A stretch of 64,000 nt of DNA from Clonostachys chloroleuca (taxonomy: Eukaryota; Ascomycota; Sordariomycetes; Hypocreales; Bionectriaceae), in contig JBANAY010000004.1 in assembly GCA_037952775.1 (NCBI GenBank), positions 11,160,001-11,224,000 of the forward strand, read 5' to 3'. Position 1 is the stretch's first letter, and every line of letters starts with the position of its first letter. A model generated the notes under the pieces. The model searched no databases and was not told where the DNA came from. It saw nothing but the letters and a program-made list of their open reading frames with translations. A program made the position numbers and the translations under genes. Below, one piece after another: positions 36,089 through 47,342 of this stretch.

Positions 36089-38062
36089 TTACAGGTACAT
36101 AGCCAAAATAAGGGGCACGACCATGGCGATTCCAACCTTCAGGGATCCAGCCGACGAAGTGATGCCGGAGGGAGTGGCAGAAGGCTGCACGGGCGAGTTG
36201 CCACCGGTAGTTGAGGGAAGAACACCGGTACCAGGGAGGGAAGTGACAGGGACCGACGAAGCAGGAGGGCTGTAGATGCTAGTCCAGGTGTTGTTTGAAG
36301 ATGGGTAGGGAGCGCTAGGGGTGTGGACAGGAGCGCCAGGGGTAGGGACAGGGCCGGTGGGAGCTGAGCCAGATGGGGCTCCGCCAGTAGGGGCCTCACC
36401 GGCAGGCACGCTAGGAGCTGAAGATCGGGTTGTGGAAACACCAGTGGAAGCAGGAACAGAGACTGATGGGCTAGCGGAGGGGCCACCGGAAGGAATTGGG
36501 TGCTGGGTAGATGTCTGGGATGGACAGACGGTGACAGTGTCGCTGATGGTGACGGTAGGAACGGGAGTAGCAGTAGCACCAGGAGGGGGCGTGAAGGTGC
36601 TAGAGGTAGGCTCGCAAGGCACAATGGTGGTCAGAGTCTCGGTGATGGTGGGGATGGGTCTCACGGCGGAAGCGGGAGTCGTAGTAGGGAAAGCGGTCTG
36701 AGTAGCAGGGCAGACGGTCACGGTTGAGTGAACAACTGATGTGACGATGACCTGGGTCTGAGACGCAGGGCAGTTAGGCACGGAGACGTGGCAGCTAGTG
36801 ACAGTGTAGGTGGTAGTGCTGCTGATGGTGCTCGTAACCAAGCCGCTGCCATTGCCAATGCTGGTGACAGAGGCACTGGGGGTAGGCGTCGGGGTGCTTG
36901 GGGTAGTGAGACCGGTGGATGGAGCTGAAGGAGAAGCGAGACCACTGGTGGATGGAGTTGCAGGAGAGTTGAGACCGCCAGTGGCATCGAGGTTCTCCTT
37001 GCCGTCACGGCCGGACAGGCAAGCAACACCCTTATCAGCGCGGGCCAGCTGGACAGAGACGGTAGGAGCAAGGCTGATATCGAGGATATCGGCAACGTTG
37101 ATACCAACCTCGACAGCAATACCAACGTTGAGGCCGAACTCGTTGCCGACAGAGACAGCACATTCCTTGGTCTGGCCAAGAGTGATCTTGTGCTGGACCA
37201 AGTCAGCCCAGATGGCAATCTCAGCACCTGCGTTGAGGAGGTCAAGACCAAGCAGCTCAACGTCAGCGCCAACGCTGATGTGGGATCGAAGACGGAGACC
37301 GAGCAGAACGTCGATATCAGTAGATAGATCAACAGCAGCACCAACAGTGAGAGGCAGGGCCTTGACACCAAGTCCAGTGAGGACACTGCCGCGGACTTGC
37401 TTGGTCACTACAGAGAGATCAATGTAGTCACCCTCGGAGAAGGAAATGTAGAATCCAGCAGACAGATCGACGGCAGCGCTAACGCCAACAACGAGATCGA
37501 GGGCAAAGGCAGCGCCCAAGTCAATCTCAAGAACGCCGAGATCGATGGCAAGCTCGGGTGAAGCAATGAGGGTGACAGTCTGGAAAACACCAGCCGAGGC
37601 TGAGAGATCAATATCCACGTAGGCCTGGAAGCTGGCAAGGTTCAGGCGAATAGTGGGTTCTTCGAGGAAGTTCTCAAGTGGTGCCAAGCTGATCTGACCC
37701 TCAACATGAGCTTGGTTCAAAACCAGCTCAAGTGAGACGGCGGCGGAGGTCTCGGTCGCAGCACCAACAATCCTGATCCATCAATTAGTACACGTTATTT
37801 GAAGACGGTTGAAACTGCAGCGTGTTTCTACTCACCCGCTGAAGAGAACATGGTTGTCCCAGGTGTCGGTCAGGTCGCAGACTGCTGGGATAATCCCTCC
37901 GACGGTCCCTCCGACGATTGGAGTGATTGCGGTAACTGGCTTGACAATATCATTGACGACGTTTGGAACGGCTGAGGTAACTGGCTTGACGATATCATTA
38001 ACAATGTTTGGCAAGTGGGCGGAGGCGGCTCCGGCCAGGCCAAAGAGAATAGAGGATCTCAT
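36089..38062 (-). CDS. Secreted GPI-anchored Ser/Thr/Pro-rich cell-surface protein, 636 aa
   Basis: Exons 38062-37836 and 37772-36089, phase 2 junction, 637 codons. There is a signal peptide at residues 1-15. Two 15-residue tandem copies containing VNDIVKPVT follow. A long domain of about 260 residues has a strongly alternating pattern rich in Val, Leu, Ala and Asp (for example AAVDLSAGFYI, VEVGINVADILDISL), probably beta-structured. After a Cys-containing segment comes a Ser/Thr/Pro-rich stalk of about 280 residues with CxxxxTVC-like motifs (for example VTVCPATQT), likely heavily O-glycosylated. The C-terminus is a hydrophobic tail (VGIAMVVPLILAMYL) after a small-residue SSAG site, as for GPI attachment. 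Likely a cell-wall or adhesin-like protein; function unproven. The Pro/Ser-rich DNA creates long false frames on the other strand. Confidence 0.85.
37931..38011 (-). repeat. Two-copy 45-bp tandem repeat in the GPI-protein N-terminus
   Basis: Two copies with period 45 bp share most of a 36-base stretch and encode the duplicated VNDIVKPVT unit. It is a potential site of copy-number change that would keep frame. Confidence 0.8.
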
Positions 38063-39159
38063 TATTTGTGTATTGTGAAAGAATGCAAATAAATGAATGA
38101 CTGGACGTGATAAATCACAGGTGGGTTTGCTTGGGTGAAAGAATGACTGGGCGTGACAACGCTTGAAGAGAAAGGAAGAAGTGTCAACTATTCAACGGCT
38201 GTGTTCCCTTTAATATGGCCAGTGACAATTCCCACTATGCTTAATTCTTAGAATTCCCCTATCCCGAAGGCTCAGGGGCCGTCGAATGATGGTTGGTGAG
38301 CCCCCGTAAGTCCTGACGATCACCTTCTGGTGCCCCTGCCACCTCAAATTGAAGCACTGGCGATCGCCAAACAGAGAGTCACACTCCTAATAGTTAGGTC
38401 CATTTTAATGGGTAGCAGATACTGTGGTTGGGTAGGCCATTTATTCAGCAAATTGTGCTTGTCGCTCATGCAGGGTTTCCGGTGGTGCCGGCAGATGGAG
38501 GATTCGAGGGGAAAGTGCCGATCGCAATGTTAACCAACAAGGCTAACCAACCGGCCCTCAGAATTGGCATGGTCCCTCGTAAATTAATTTAGTTGACAAC
38601 TGCCACCGCGTGGGATCAGCGCTGCCGTCAACGGCGGTATGACGTTTGCCCCAGATCAGTAAGGACCGGTTGGTGACTGCAAACATGAGGTTGAGCTGGC
38701 GCTCTCCTACGCTCAGCCTAACAATCCAAATCTAACAAGAGTTTGCTAAGAAAGTTCCAAAGCATTCAAATGCGAGCTGTGTCGTATCTGGTGATCTCAA
38801 TTACGGTCTAGGCGGGTCTACGACGATCGTGGATCTTGGCATGACCCTAATGACTGCCTTCAGAGGGTCCACGAGGTCTCGTGCGTGGCATGGCATGAGG
38901 AATGATATTGATATCTACACTTCTACCCTACCCCTCAGCAGTCACTAGATTTGGTTGCCACCGGGATGCCACTTTCAGTCTGTAGTTTGCTAGTGGCACC
39001 TTCTCAAGCTACTTCACACCCAAGTTTAGATGATCAAGATTAGTACCCCTATTGTATCAACCGAGCCTTTACTGTTTCTCTCTTCTTCTATGTTCACTAA
39101 GCTTATGAATGATGGGAGAGATAATTATTGGAAAACCCTACAAACCGAGCTTCTGTTGC
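38063..39159. other. Intergenic region
   Basis: Upstream of the GPI protein gene and downstream of the GNAT gene. No supported gene. A Pro/Gly-poor short frame at 38330-38533 shows no family signal. Confidence 0.5.
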
Positions 39160-39849
39160 CTAAGCTCGAGTAGAGGCATTACTTTTACGCAAGTCTTTAT
39201 AGAAATATTCTCCGGCTACTAGCTTCGCTGTGTCTGGCTTAATACCATAGTCCGGTACTGTTCCAAACTAGACATTCGATCAGTGACTATTTGTCATAAA
39301 AATTGGTTGATTTGTGCATACCTTTGTGTATCCCATAGCAGGGTAAACATGCGCCGCTGCCGTAGAGCCCGCATCGGTCGATAATTGCTTCAAGTCGGTC
39401 AGTGATCGCCCCCCAAAAAACTTGATGATACCGAGATTTACCAAGAGTGTTCTCTCCTTTTCTTCAGCGTAAGACTCAAGCGCGAAAAGCAGCTTTTTAG
39501 CTATCCCCTTTCGTCGGTGATGCGGGGAGACCATGAGCATTTCTACATCAGCCCGAAATGGGCCAGTATCTGCCACGGGCAGCCCGAGGTCAACAACGCC
39601 GCAAAGGGTTTCTTTGTTGGCATCCGTCTTTTCAACCGCTAGGAATGAGACTCTCAAGCCTTGGCGACACTGCCGGAATCGGTCCTCCCAGAAAAGCTGC
39701 ATTTGTTGCCGCTTCTCCTTATCAAATGGTGGATGGAATCGTAGGAGAGCGCCGTCAGCGGTGATGCAGTCGATTTGGAGCTGTACAAGATCTTGACTCA
39801 AATCTTCGTCCCTCTCTGGGTCAAATAATCGGATCTCTATGGTGCTCAT
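39160..39849 (-). CDS. GNAT-family N-acetyltransferase, 193 aa
   Basis: Exons 39849-39442, 39387-39322 and 39267-39160. The acetyl-CoA-binding core motif VEMLMVSPHHRRKGIAKKLL is near residues 105-125, followed by LLQLSTDAGS and HVYPAMGYTK, typical of single-domain GNATs. The last exon supplies FGTVPDYGI. It transfers acetyl from acetyl-CoA to an amine; substrate unknown. Relatives in bacteria and fungi include aminoglycoside and amino-acid-analogue acetylating enzymes. Intron 1 is exactly 54 nt and has no stop codon in frame, so retention would only insert 18 residues. Start taken at the Met before STIEIRLFD; 30 codons upstream are also open. Confidence 0.82.
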
Positions 39850-40537
39850 GGCGGCGAAGGTTAGGAAATGGCGGCTCCTCTTGCTCGTTGGTTCTGTCAA
39901 TATACTCCAAGATGTCCAAAAAAAAAATTTAAGCGCCAATATCAGATTACCCCTTATAATATTTTCGACACGACGTTAGTGATACGATCTCATGGGTCAG
40001 GACATTTCATTCAGCCGTGAAAAAATACCTTGCCATTGAATGTGCGGATTCACATCCCCATGCTACGGCTTCGGCTCCGGCTCCGGCTTCGGCTCTCTCC
40101 AGCTCCGTCCTCAGTCTGGTGAGAGGATTGAATGAATTGGCCGACGGTTGCTATGTATGCATTGACCTATCTGGGATATCAATATCGAATAAAGGCTTCT
40201 ACAAGTGAAATTTGGGATAACTCCATATATATTGTGTGTTTCTCTCTACTCTTCATCTCTGTTCTCTTGTCCTTCTCATCGTAAAAGTGGGCATGTCCGG
40301 CTTAAGTGGTCCAACACTACTTCCAACAGCACCAAGCAAAGACATTAAATAGACTAGAGCCCCTATTCTACCTGGAGCGTGAGCTACGACCTATGAGCAC
40401 ATGCTTTTTTCAAGGTTAACTGCCGTCCGCTACTGATACAAAAATATCCTCAGTATATATCCCGCCCGAATGGACCTGTATCGGTCACTTCCAAAGATCC
40501 GAGCTTATGAACGCTGTAAGAGATTACTGTTTCCTTC
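39850..40537. other. Intergenic region with a short GGCTYC repeat
   Basis: A five-unit hexanucleotide repeat (GGCTTC/GGCTCC) lies at about 40066-40095. A poly-A run lies near 39918-39926. No gene is supported. Confidence 0.5.
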
Positions 40538-41452
40538 CTATATGAGTTTAGGAACAAAGCTATCGATCTGATTCTGAACATATTCAAAAAGATTCTCCTG
40601 GAGATCATGATCTTGACTAGCTTTTGATCCTGGCTCGATCTTTCCAACTGGACCATAATATCGACCGCTCTGAGCTTCAGGGCTAACAGCAGCCCAGATC
40701 TGAGATAGCGCACCCTTGTCCACCGGTGTTGCGAACAGCCAACCGGCTGTATATAAGAATGGCCTGAGAAAGATGCCCTTGGATTCATGGTGAAGGTTGG
40801 TGGCAACCATGCCCGGATGCACACAAATTATTTTGACCTGCCTTTCCCGCTCAGCCAAGGCCCTGGAATAGTGAAGGTCAGCTAGCTTTGACATTGTGTA
40901 TCGCTGAGTAGTCCGACGATCTGCCATGGTGGTGCGCAGTTCACTGAACTTATAGATGTCGCTGGGAGCCATCGAATGTGCGGCTGATGACAGCATTACG
41001 ACGCGTGTCTCTTTGTTGATCTTCGATGTCTCGCGCATGACCGGAAGCAGGAGTTGAGTGAACAACGCGGGGCCAATAACATTCGTGCCGAATTGAATCT
41101 CGTAGCCCTCAGCCGTTAGTCCCTCAGCAGTCATCATAATACCCGCATTGTTCATGAGAATATCAAGTCGAGTTTCTTGCCGTAGGAAGTCGGCGGCCGC
41201 AGCCTTGACGCTCTCGAGGCTAGCTAGGTCAAGCTCGAGAAACCTGATGTTATCTAGCTTTGGATTTGCCGCTTGAATCTCCTGTATAGCTTTGTCGGCC
41301 TTCTCCTTGGATCGTGCCGCGAGGTAGATGCGGGCGGGATTGCGAGCGCTCAGCTGTTTTACGCTTTCGTAGCCGAGACCTGCGTTTCCGCCGGTGACAA
41401 TGATGACTTGCCCATCAAGGTCAGGAATATCCTGTACGCGGAACTCAACCAT
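40538..41452 (-). CDS. Short-chain dehydrogenase/reductase, retinol-dehydrogenase-like, 304 aa
   Basis: A single-exon gene. Cofactor loop TGGNAGLG (about residue 21), NNAG (about residue 100), catalytic Ser region MLSSAAHS, and YTMSK active site. ARSKEK after strand 2 suggests NADP(H) preference. The length and C-terminal region match the fungal retinol-dehydrogenase/WW-domain-oxidoreductase-like SDR group often found in metabolite clusters. Substrate unknown. No signal peptide. Intact. Confidence 0.9.
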   Translation of the reverse strand: MVEFRVQDIPDLDGQVIIVTGGNAGLGYESVKQLSARNPARIYLAARSKEKADKAIQEIQAANPKLDNIRFLELDLASLESVKAAAADFLRQETRLDILMNNAGIMMTAEGLTAEGYEIQFGTNVIGPALFTQLLLPVMRETSKINKETRVVMLSSAAHSMAPSDIYKFSELRTTMADRRTTQRYTMSKLADLHYSRALAERERQVKIICVHPGMVATNLHHESKGIFLRPFLYTAGWLFATPVDKGALSQIWAAVSPEAQSGRYYGPVGKIEPGSKASQDHDLQENLFEYVQNQIDSFVPKLI

Positions 41453-42524
41453 GATGAATAATGGTGTTCAAAGAACTTGAGGCGTGTAAGAGAAGAAATG
41501 GATGAGACGTACCAAATATACACATAGCCTTGGACAACTGATTTAATATATAGCCATCAGCACTCTTTGCCACCCACGGTTGACTGCACTCCCGAAGTGG
41601 GCAAAGCTTGGAGCAATCATGTTCTCCACATTTCTGACAGGGGGGTAAGCAGATTGCATACGATGAACTACGAAAGGGCATTCGGCCGGATGGGTCCATC
41701 GAACAACCATACTTATAATATCAACCTTCGGCTCGCATCACCTTATCGAACTAGCCCCTCTGAGCGAGTTTAAACGGCGTAGCCGAGGACTGGCTGACCC
41801 CGCCTACACTTGGACATAGCAATGTTGACGTCGTTCGTCTGTTTAAGTTGAACGATGGTCATGCCGGTAAAGCTAAGGTGTTGGGAGGGCATCACTAACG
41901 GCTCTTTTTCCGAATCAATGTTAACCTGTTTGGATGATATCACATGATATAATCGGAAAACTTGAACAAATTTGCGCTGCGCCAAACACCGCCTCTGAGT
42001 AGATTTCCAGGCCGTTGGGTGTAGAGATTTCCTACCGACGGAGTACACGTAGTTCTCGGGCGCCTGCCGGAAGGTGGGCCAAGCCGAGCATCCAGCCAAA
42101 CTAGTTGCTTACTCCCCTGTCAATCAACGCAATCAACCACACATGAGTCGATGGTTCGTGGGGTAACCCGCTCATGTGTGGGACTCCCGGGATGAAGCCG
42201 GTCTTCCCTTTCACTCCAGCGATTTTTGAGCCATGCTTCGGATTCCTCGAAATACAGGAAGAATTTCTTTCAATAGGCTTACCCGATGTCCTCCATATAA
42301 AGGGGACTTTTGTAGATGTTATTATGTTTGAGCTCGGCGGAGTGTTTGCAGTCACAATTCACCCGAGATGTAGCAACCAACAAAGAACTTTCGATCCTTT
42401 TTCAGTCATACACGGATCAATTAATAAGGTCGAAATATTGAGTAGAAAGGTAAATGGCAAAAGTCAGAGTTCCTGTAAACACTGTGGGAACCCCCGTCTC
42501 ATCGTAGAAGTTCCAACCGCAGCG
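41453..42524. other. Intergenic region with an inverted repeat
   Basis: About 1.1 kb without a supported gene. It contains the hairpin listed at 42137-42181. Confidence 0.5.
42137..42181. repeat. Inverted repeat, 11-bp arms
   Basis: CCACACATGAG at 42137-42147 pairs perfectly with CTCATGTGTGG at 42171-42181 around a 23-base loop. It may be a hairpin or a two-site binding element. A related hairpin occurs at 48032-48060. Confidence 0.7.
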
Positions 42525-43469
42525 CTATTTCCTAGGCTGATCTGGAGAGATGCAGATGGCCTCGGCTCCTCGCAACCTACGCCAATGATTCGTCGCCGCG
42601 AGAATCTCTTGGCAGTCCTCCAAAAGAACGGCCCATCTATTGATGAAAGAGATACTGAATTCCCATTGTGAAGCCTGCCACGAATCTCCCCAGATCAGCA
42701 CGGGGGGCTCCGTCTTCGATTCCAGGTTCAATAAGTCGCAACATAGCTCATCGCACACCGTGTCCTCATCCAGTTCCCCTGCTTGGAGGCCCTGGAGGAT
42801 TCTATCCCTCAGGCTAGGGAACGGAAACAGGTCGAGCCAGGGATGATGAGGCACTGACTTCTGGAGTTCTGTGGGCCTGAGGTGGTCAGGGAACTGTCTT
42901 GATAGTTGTTGGTTACCTGTGGAGTGACGGCTAGTGAGCAGCAACGGTGAATCGTCATCATCGCTGCCTAGAGCCTCTACAGGAATCTGTAATATCTGTG
43001 CGTTCCTCATCAGTGCGTCGAAGGCGTTAAGACGGCTCAGGGTAGGCAGGTCTTTTGGAACAGGACGGCTGAGTGACCAGTCTTGATAGGCACGGTCGAG
43101 GAAGATCCGGACTTGCTGGGAGAGCAAAGCGCAATTGATGAAAGCCAGAAAATCGGGGAGGCTTTGGAAGACAGGCAATGGGCCTTGCTTGGTCAGCACT
43201 GCGAGATGGCATGCCACTGCTGTCTGGGGGACTGGCTCCTGGTTTTCATCGTTGGTGGCCGTAGGGAACGCACGTCGCTTCTTGCCTAGGTGGAATCTGT
43301 CAGCTAGGGTATCAGCGCAGCGATAATGACGACACTCACGATGGGCTCTTTGATGAACTCTGTTCTGTCGCCGTCGTCGTTCCTTTGGATCTGTAATGCC
43401 CCTCCAATTATCGCCTTGGTCCCAAATTTCCGAAGCGGCATTCATAGTGATGGCTTGAACCCGAGACAA
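42525..43469 (-). CDS. bZIP-type (DUF3425) transcription factor, 296 aa
   Basis: Exons 43469-43340 and 43285-42525, phase 1, total 297 codons. The N-terminal basic region reads DPKERRRRQNRVHQRAHRKKRR across the splice junction and is typical of the AP-1-like fungal proteins whose zipper is short or missing. The C-terminal part matches the DUF3425 helical domain (HPWLDLFPFPSLRDRIL, VLIWGDSW, and a final EILAATNHWRRLRG helix). Likely a nuclear DNA-binding regulator, perhaps of stress or a neighbouring pathway. A second possible start is the Met 24 bases downstream. The intron is 54 nt, stop-free and in frame, so the unspliced frame is also open. Confidence 0.87.
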   Translation of the reverse strand: MSRVQAITMNAASEIWDQGDNWRGITDPKERRRRQNRVHQRAHRECRHYRCADTLADRFHLGKKRRAFPTATNDENQEPVPQTAVACHLAVLTKQGPLPVFQSLPDFLAFINCALLSQQVRIFLDRAYQDWSLSRPVPKDLPTLSRLNAFDALMRNAQILQIPVEALGSDDDDSPLLLTSRHSTGNQQLSRQFPDHLRPTELQKSVPHHPWLDLFPFPSLRDRILQGLQAGELDEDTVCDELCCDLLNLESKTEPPVLIWGDSWQASQWEFSISFINRWAVLLEDCQEILAATNHWRRLRGAEAICISPDQPRK

Positions 43470-44770
43470 ATGATCATTCTTCTCGCGCTGGCTCCTTTCC
43501 AGGGGGCTTTGCTCGCTAGGATACCCTGCTCTCTCCGCTGTGTTAAATTTAAATACGAATACGATTGGTGGACGGGAGGAAGCCGAGTCTTGATGTCATG
43601 TGACCATCACCAAACGAGCCTGTGGCCACAACTTCCTGCTCATCGTTACATAGGCAGTAAACTCAAGCGCTATGGATTCTAAACAATGAGAAAATAAGTT
43701 AAGAATGATTTAGGGAGCGCTAGGTGATATTTTTGGTAGGTTTCAATTCTTTTCTTTTTTTAATGTTCCGGCTCCCTCACCCTTTCATTTCTCCGCAATA
43801 TCAACAATTGATGCTTCACTCTCAACAATATACTGGCTTCTACATCACATATGAAACAAAAGTAAATTTGTGAATGTAGAGAATCGAAAATTTGCTTTGA
43901 CGCCACAGATCTCGAGAAGAGCCCTTTTGTTTATCATGATTATCTTTAGAGGAAGGCCCTCCTGGGGCATCATGATGGGTGTGGTATAGGGTAGGTAGAC
44001 ACACTGCTAGCACAGAGGTACTGTGAGTGGTCTGCTCTCTACTGGCAACACAACAATGAATCATCTACAGCAATATGACATCATCATTGATGTAAGTCAA
44101 GCCACGGATAAAGGCAACAATTCGAAGGAAGCCCTCAGCCCCTCCCAATCTGCAGGTGAAATGACACGGGAGGGTAGACACGTCGCGTCCGTGGGGCAGA
44201 TTGTTACCTCAATTGGGAAAGGGGTGTTTCGCGTCTGATAAACCCGCTTCACACTCGTTTCTCCGTTGTGAAGAAACTGGAGATTGCGCTAGTGCTTTTT
44301 AGGAAACCAATCTCTTGGGCTTCGGCTAATCCCAATTGCTCGAGTTCTCCACTTCATTTCTTCCACCATTGCCTGTTTGCGGTCATTGATCTTGATCGGA
44401 GATAAGCAAACCTTCGGCAGTTGGCGGCATCACCACTAACTCACGGCACGCGATGGGGTTGCCCACACAAAGTTCAGCCTCCACCATCAAGACTCGCCGG
44501 CAATTCGGACTTCCTCCATCACCTACCTCCGCTAATAATAAGAGCGTTGTTGTGATGGATCTTCAAATGAAATGCATAAATAAGGCCCATGATGCCCTTG
44601 AGTTGACGGAATCATACCATCATAACCATCACCATCACCACCACAATCAATTATCAGCAACCACCTAAGACTGTCTCCTAAGACACTCCCAATTCGCATT
44701 CCTTGAGTTCCGGAACGACAAGCATCATTTGATTGAGTTTCAAATTCTTGTGAATATCACGATAACCATC
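43470..44770. other. Divergent promoter region, bZIP and aldo-keto reductase
   Basis: Long shared upstream region (1.3 kb). It includes a CAT/CAC-rich simple repeat at 44611-44646. No gene is supported. Confidence 0.5.
44611..44646. repeat. CAT/CAC trinucleotide-like simple repeat
   Basis: Imperfect run of CAT, AAC and CAC triplets about 125 bases before the aldo-keto reductase start. Confidence 0.6.
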
Positions 44771-45876
44771 ATGTCTCATACCATCCTTGGAAAGAAAGTC
44801 GGACCAATTGGCTACGGTCTGATGGGTGAGTGCTATACAGCTTGGTCACATTACAACCGCAATCACTAATCACATCTACTCAAAGGCTTGACTGTAACCG
44901 GATCTGTCGCTGAAGAGAAAGCAATTGCTGCAATCAAGACGGCCATTGACTCCGGCTGCAACTACCTCAATGGCGGAGAGTTCTACGGCCCTCCCGACGC
45001 AAACAGCCTGGCTCTGCTTCGCAAGTACTTTGAAAAATATCCTGAGGATGCAGAGAAGGTTGTTCTGAACGTCAAGGGTGCCATGAGTCCCCAGCGAACT
45101 CCCGATGCAAGCAAGGAAGGCGTCATCCGAAGTATCGACAACTGCCTCAACACACTGGGCCCTGTGGGCCGGATTGATCAATTTGAGCCCGCAAGGAAAG
45201 ATAAGAATGTTCCATTCGAGGAGACCCTTGGAACCATTGACAGCTACGTGAAATCTGGGAAAATTGGTGGCATCTCCGTCAGTGAGCTCGGGGCCGAGAC
45301 TCTACGCAAGGCTGCTTCCCAATTCAACATCACATCACTTGAAATCGAACTCTCGCTATTCCGAACTGAACCAATCACCAACGGGCTCCTTGCGGCTTGC
45401 GCCGAATTGAACATTCCGGTTCTAGCTTATTGTAAGCCGAATGCTTCCCCTAATTTCACATAGGAGATGACTGACAGAAGACATTAGCACCTCTTTGTAG
45501 AGGCTTCCTTGGTGGCCAACTCAAGTCTCCGGATGATCTTCCCGAAAATGACTTCAGACGCATGCTTCCAAGGTACCAAGGAGAGAACTTCAAGAAAAAC
45601 ATCGAGCTGGTCAACAAGGTCGAGGCTCTGGCTAAAAAGAAGGGCTGCACAACTGGACAGATTGCCATTAACTGGCTCCTGAGCATTTCGAAGCGTCCTG
45701 GCATGCCTGTCATTATTCCCATCCCGGGCTCCTCCAATCCCGAGAGAATAAAGGAAAACGCGACCATCATCGATCTGTCGCCTGCAGACATCGCAGAAAT
45801 TGATGCAATCCTCGAGACTTTTGTTGCCGCTGGAGACCGATACCCTCAAATGTTTATGGGTGACTTGGACCTTTGA
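44771..45876 (+). CDS. Aldo-keto reductase, pyridoxal-reductase (AKR8)-like, 329 aa
   Basis: Exons 44771-44825, 44886-45431 and 45488-45876 (990 nt, phases agree). The sequence begins GKKVGPIGYGLMGLT and has GCNYLNGGEFYG, which carries the catalytic Tyr of AKRs, KVVLNVKGAMS (Lys), and the C-terminal NADPH-binding IPIPGSSNPERIKENA. Among AKRs the N-terminal and GEFYG patterns are closest to yeast-type pyridoxal reductase, which reduces pyridoxal to pyridoxine with NADPH. A role in another pathway cannot be excluded. Intact. Confidence 0.9.
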
Positions 45877-46188
45877 GGTGTATCTTAGCGGGCTGAATAT
45901 TGCGACACTCAACTGTATTGGCTGAAATGGTTGATAAGATAGATTGAATAAATGACTACTACTTCATGCACGATGAAACTGTGAGCGTGGAATAGCAAAA
46001 CCTTCGAGATCTTGTCACTGACTGCATATTTGAAAAATTAAAGTAGGATTTGAGGGAAAGGACTATTGAAACGGGTAGAAATCTGAGCAAAGTGGTCGAA
46101 GAGATCGGCAAAATTGATCCGTCTTGGCTGTTAAGATAATGTTCTCCCTAAACTTGGGGTTTTCTTATTGAAAACGGTCAGATTATCT
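45877..46188. other. Short intergenic region
   Basis: Nothing recognised; 3' flanks of the aldo-keto reductase and the permease remnant. Confidence 0.45.
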
Positions 46189-46533
46189 TTAGAATAGGGT
46201 CCTGTATATGAATCGAGGGAAATTCTTCCAAGTGACTGGCTCCTCAGGCTCCTCCTCATCAAGCAGGACTACCCCTGTCGCCAGATCCATCTTCTCAATA
46301 GGCACAGCGAGACTCCAATCCCGTGTCCAGATTTTATATCCAAGATATAAAACAACAATCACCGGGAACGCGAGGTATGACTGGAAAAAGCCGATGGCAG
46401 TTGGAGTTGAATTTCGTGAAGGCTTCAGGCTTATAACTGTCTTGAAGGGAGCAGGAGTAGTAGAGGGAATAAACATTCTAAAGGGTGAGCCTAAAGTAGA
46501 GAGTAGGCCATAAAAGATTGTAGATTTGGCCAT
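46189..46533 (-). pseudogene. Amino-acid permease remnant, C-terminal part
   Basis: The last about 70 residues match the end of fungal YAT-type amino-acid permeases: a final TM helix (SYLAFPVIVVLYLGYKIW), then TRDWSLAVPIEKMDLATG and an acidic tail. The first about 45 codons of this frame do not look like permease helices and seem degenerate. The rest of the protein is not found upstream. Instead the MAPEG gene follows, and the N-terminal part of a permease lies beyond it on the same strand. Confidence 0.75.
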
Positions 46534-46608
46534 AATTCCATAGTCCTATACCTTTCCTACCTAATCCCATGCTTAAGAGCCTAACTAATTTGCGTAATAG
46601 CATGCTGG

Positions 46609-47156
46609 CTACCTCATCGCGCGGGCCGCATGTATGAAAATGACCAGCGCTGGATATAAACTAACTTGAAACACAATTGTGCGTAAGTAGCTCGCACGGC
46701 GAGTCTTTGTCGTGACGTAGAGATAGTTGTACACTATGCGCATAGATAGATGAATTAGTGTATACTGATTCATATCAGCTAGCGGCACGTTGCTGAGATA
46801 CCCAAAAGCCTGGAAAAGTATTAGCATTCTTGACTCTGAGTCTTTATTGCAATGGAGAAGCAACGTACGACCGCAGCTGCCCATACAGGCCACCACTCGA
46901 ACCCGTTCTGTTGTGCACTTTGTCCTCGCAGAATGGTTTCCTCCAAGTCAGTCAGCTTCTTGCCACTCCCAGCTTTGGCGTTCAATCGCGCGACGAAGGC
47001 TCGTGGATTCTGGTTTGACCAACCGCCCTGTACTCCATTGGACTCTGCTAGGTATATACTGTACCAATGTGGCAGGGCGGAGAGTAGGAGTGTCGCAGGG
47101 AGAGATGCGACTGAAATGTTCATCTCAGGAAATAAATTTTGTATGACTTGAGACAT
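46609..47156 (-). CDS. MAPEG-family membrane protein, 161 aa
   Basis: Exons 47156-46872 and 46809-46609 (162 codons, phase 0). About four membrane helices. The NPRAFVARL and ETILRGQSAQQNGFEWWPVWAAAV motifs are those of the fungal MAPEG (membrane-associated eicosanoid/glutathione metabolism) family, and the C-terminal half has RIVYNYLYV. Members act as microsomal glutathione transferases or peroxidases; the activity of this fungal subgroup is not well known. Intact, with its own start and stop. It lies between two halves of a permease relic on the same strand. Confidence 0.87.
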
Positions 47157-47342
47157 GGCGGCTGGTTGAGAGATACACAGAACGCCTGGCTGAGAAATCT
47201 TTATGTGGTTGTTTTCATGGTGACGGGGAAGTAAAAATAAGGTAGGGAGAGCACCTTGCCAGATATGTGCGTGGCTTGAAAATTCGAAAGCCGTGCCTCG
47301 GCTCGGGACTAAAACCTAGCACAGGAATAGTATGGACTCCCA

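Noticed and set aside
36139..37427. Long plus- and minus-strand frames antisense to or overlapping the GPI-protein gene
   Set aside because: They are shadows of the Ser/Thr/Pro-rich and Val/Asp-rich coding DNA; only the minus frame with signal peptide and GPI tail makes sense.
23058..45876. A complete secondary-metabolite gene cluster
   Set aside because: No core synthase was found, so I report only a group of tailoring-type genes.
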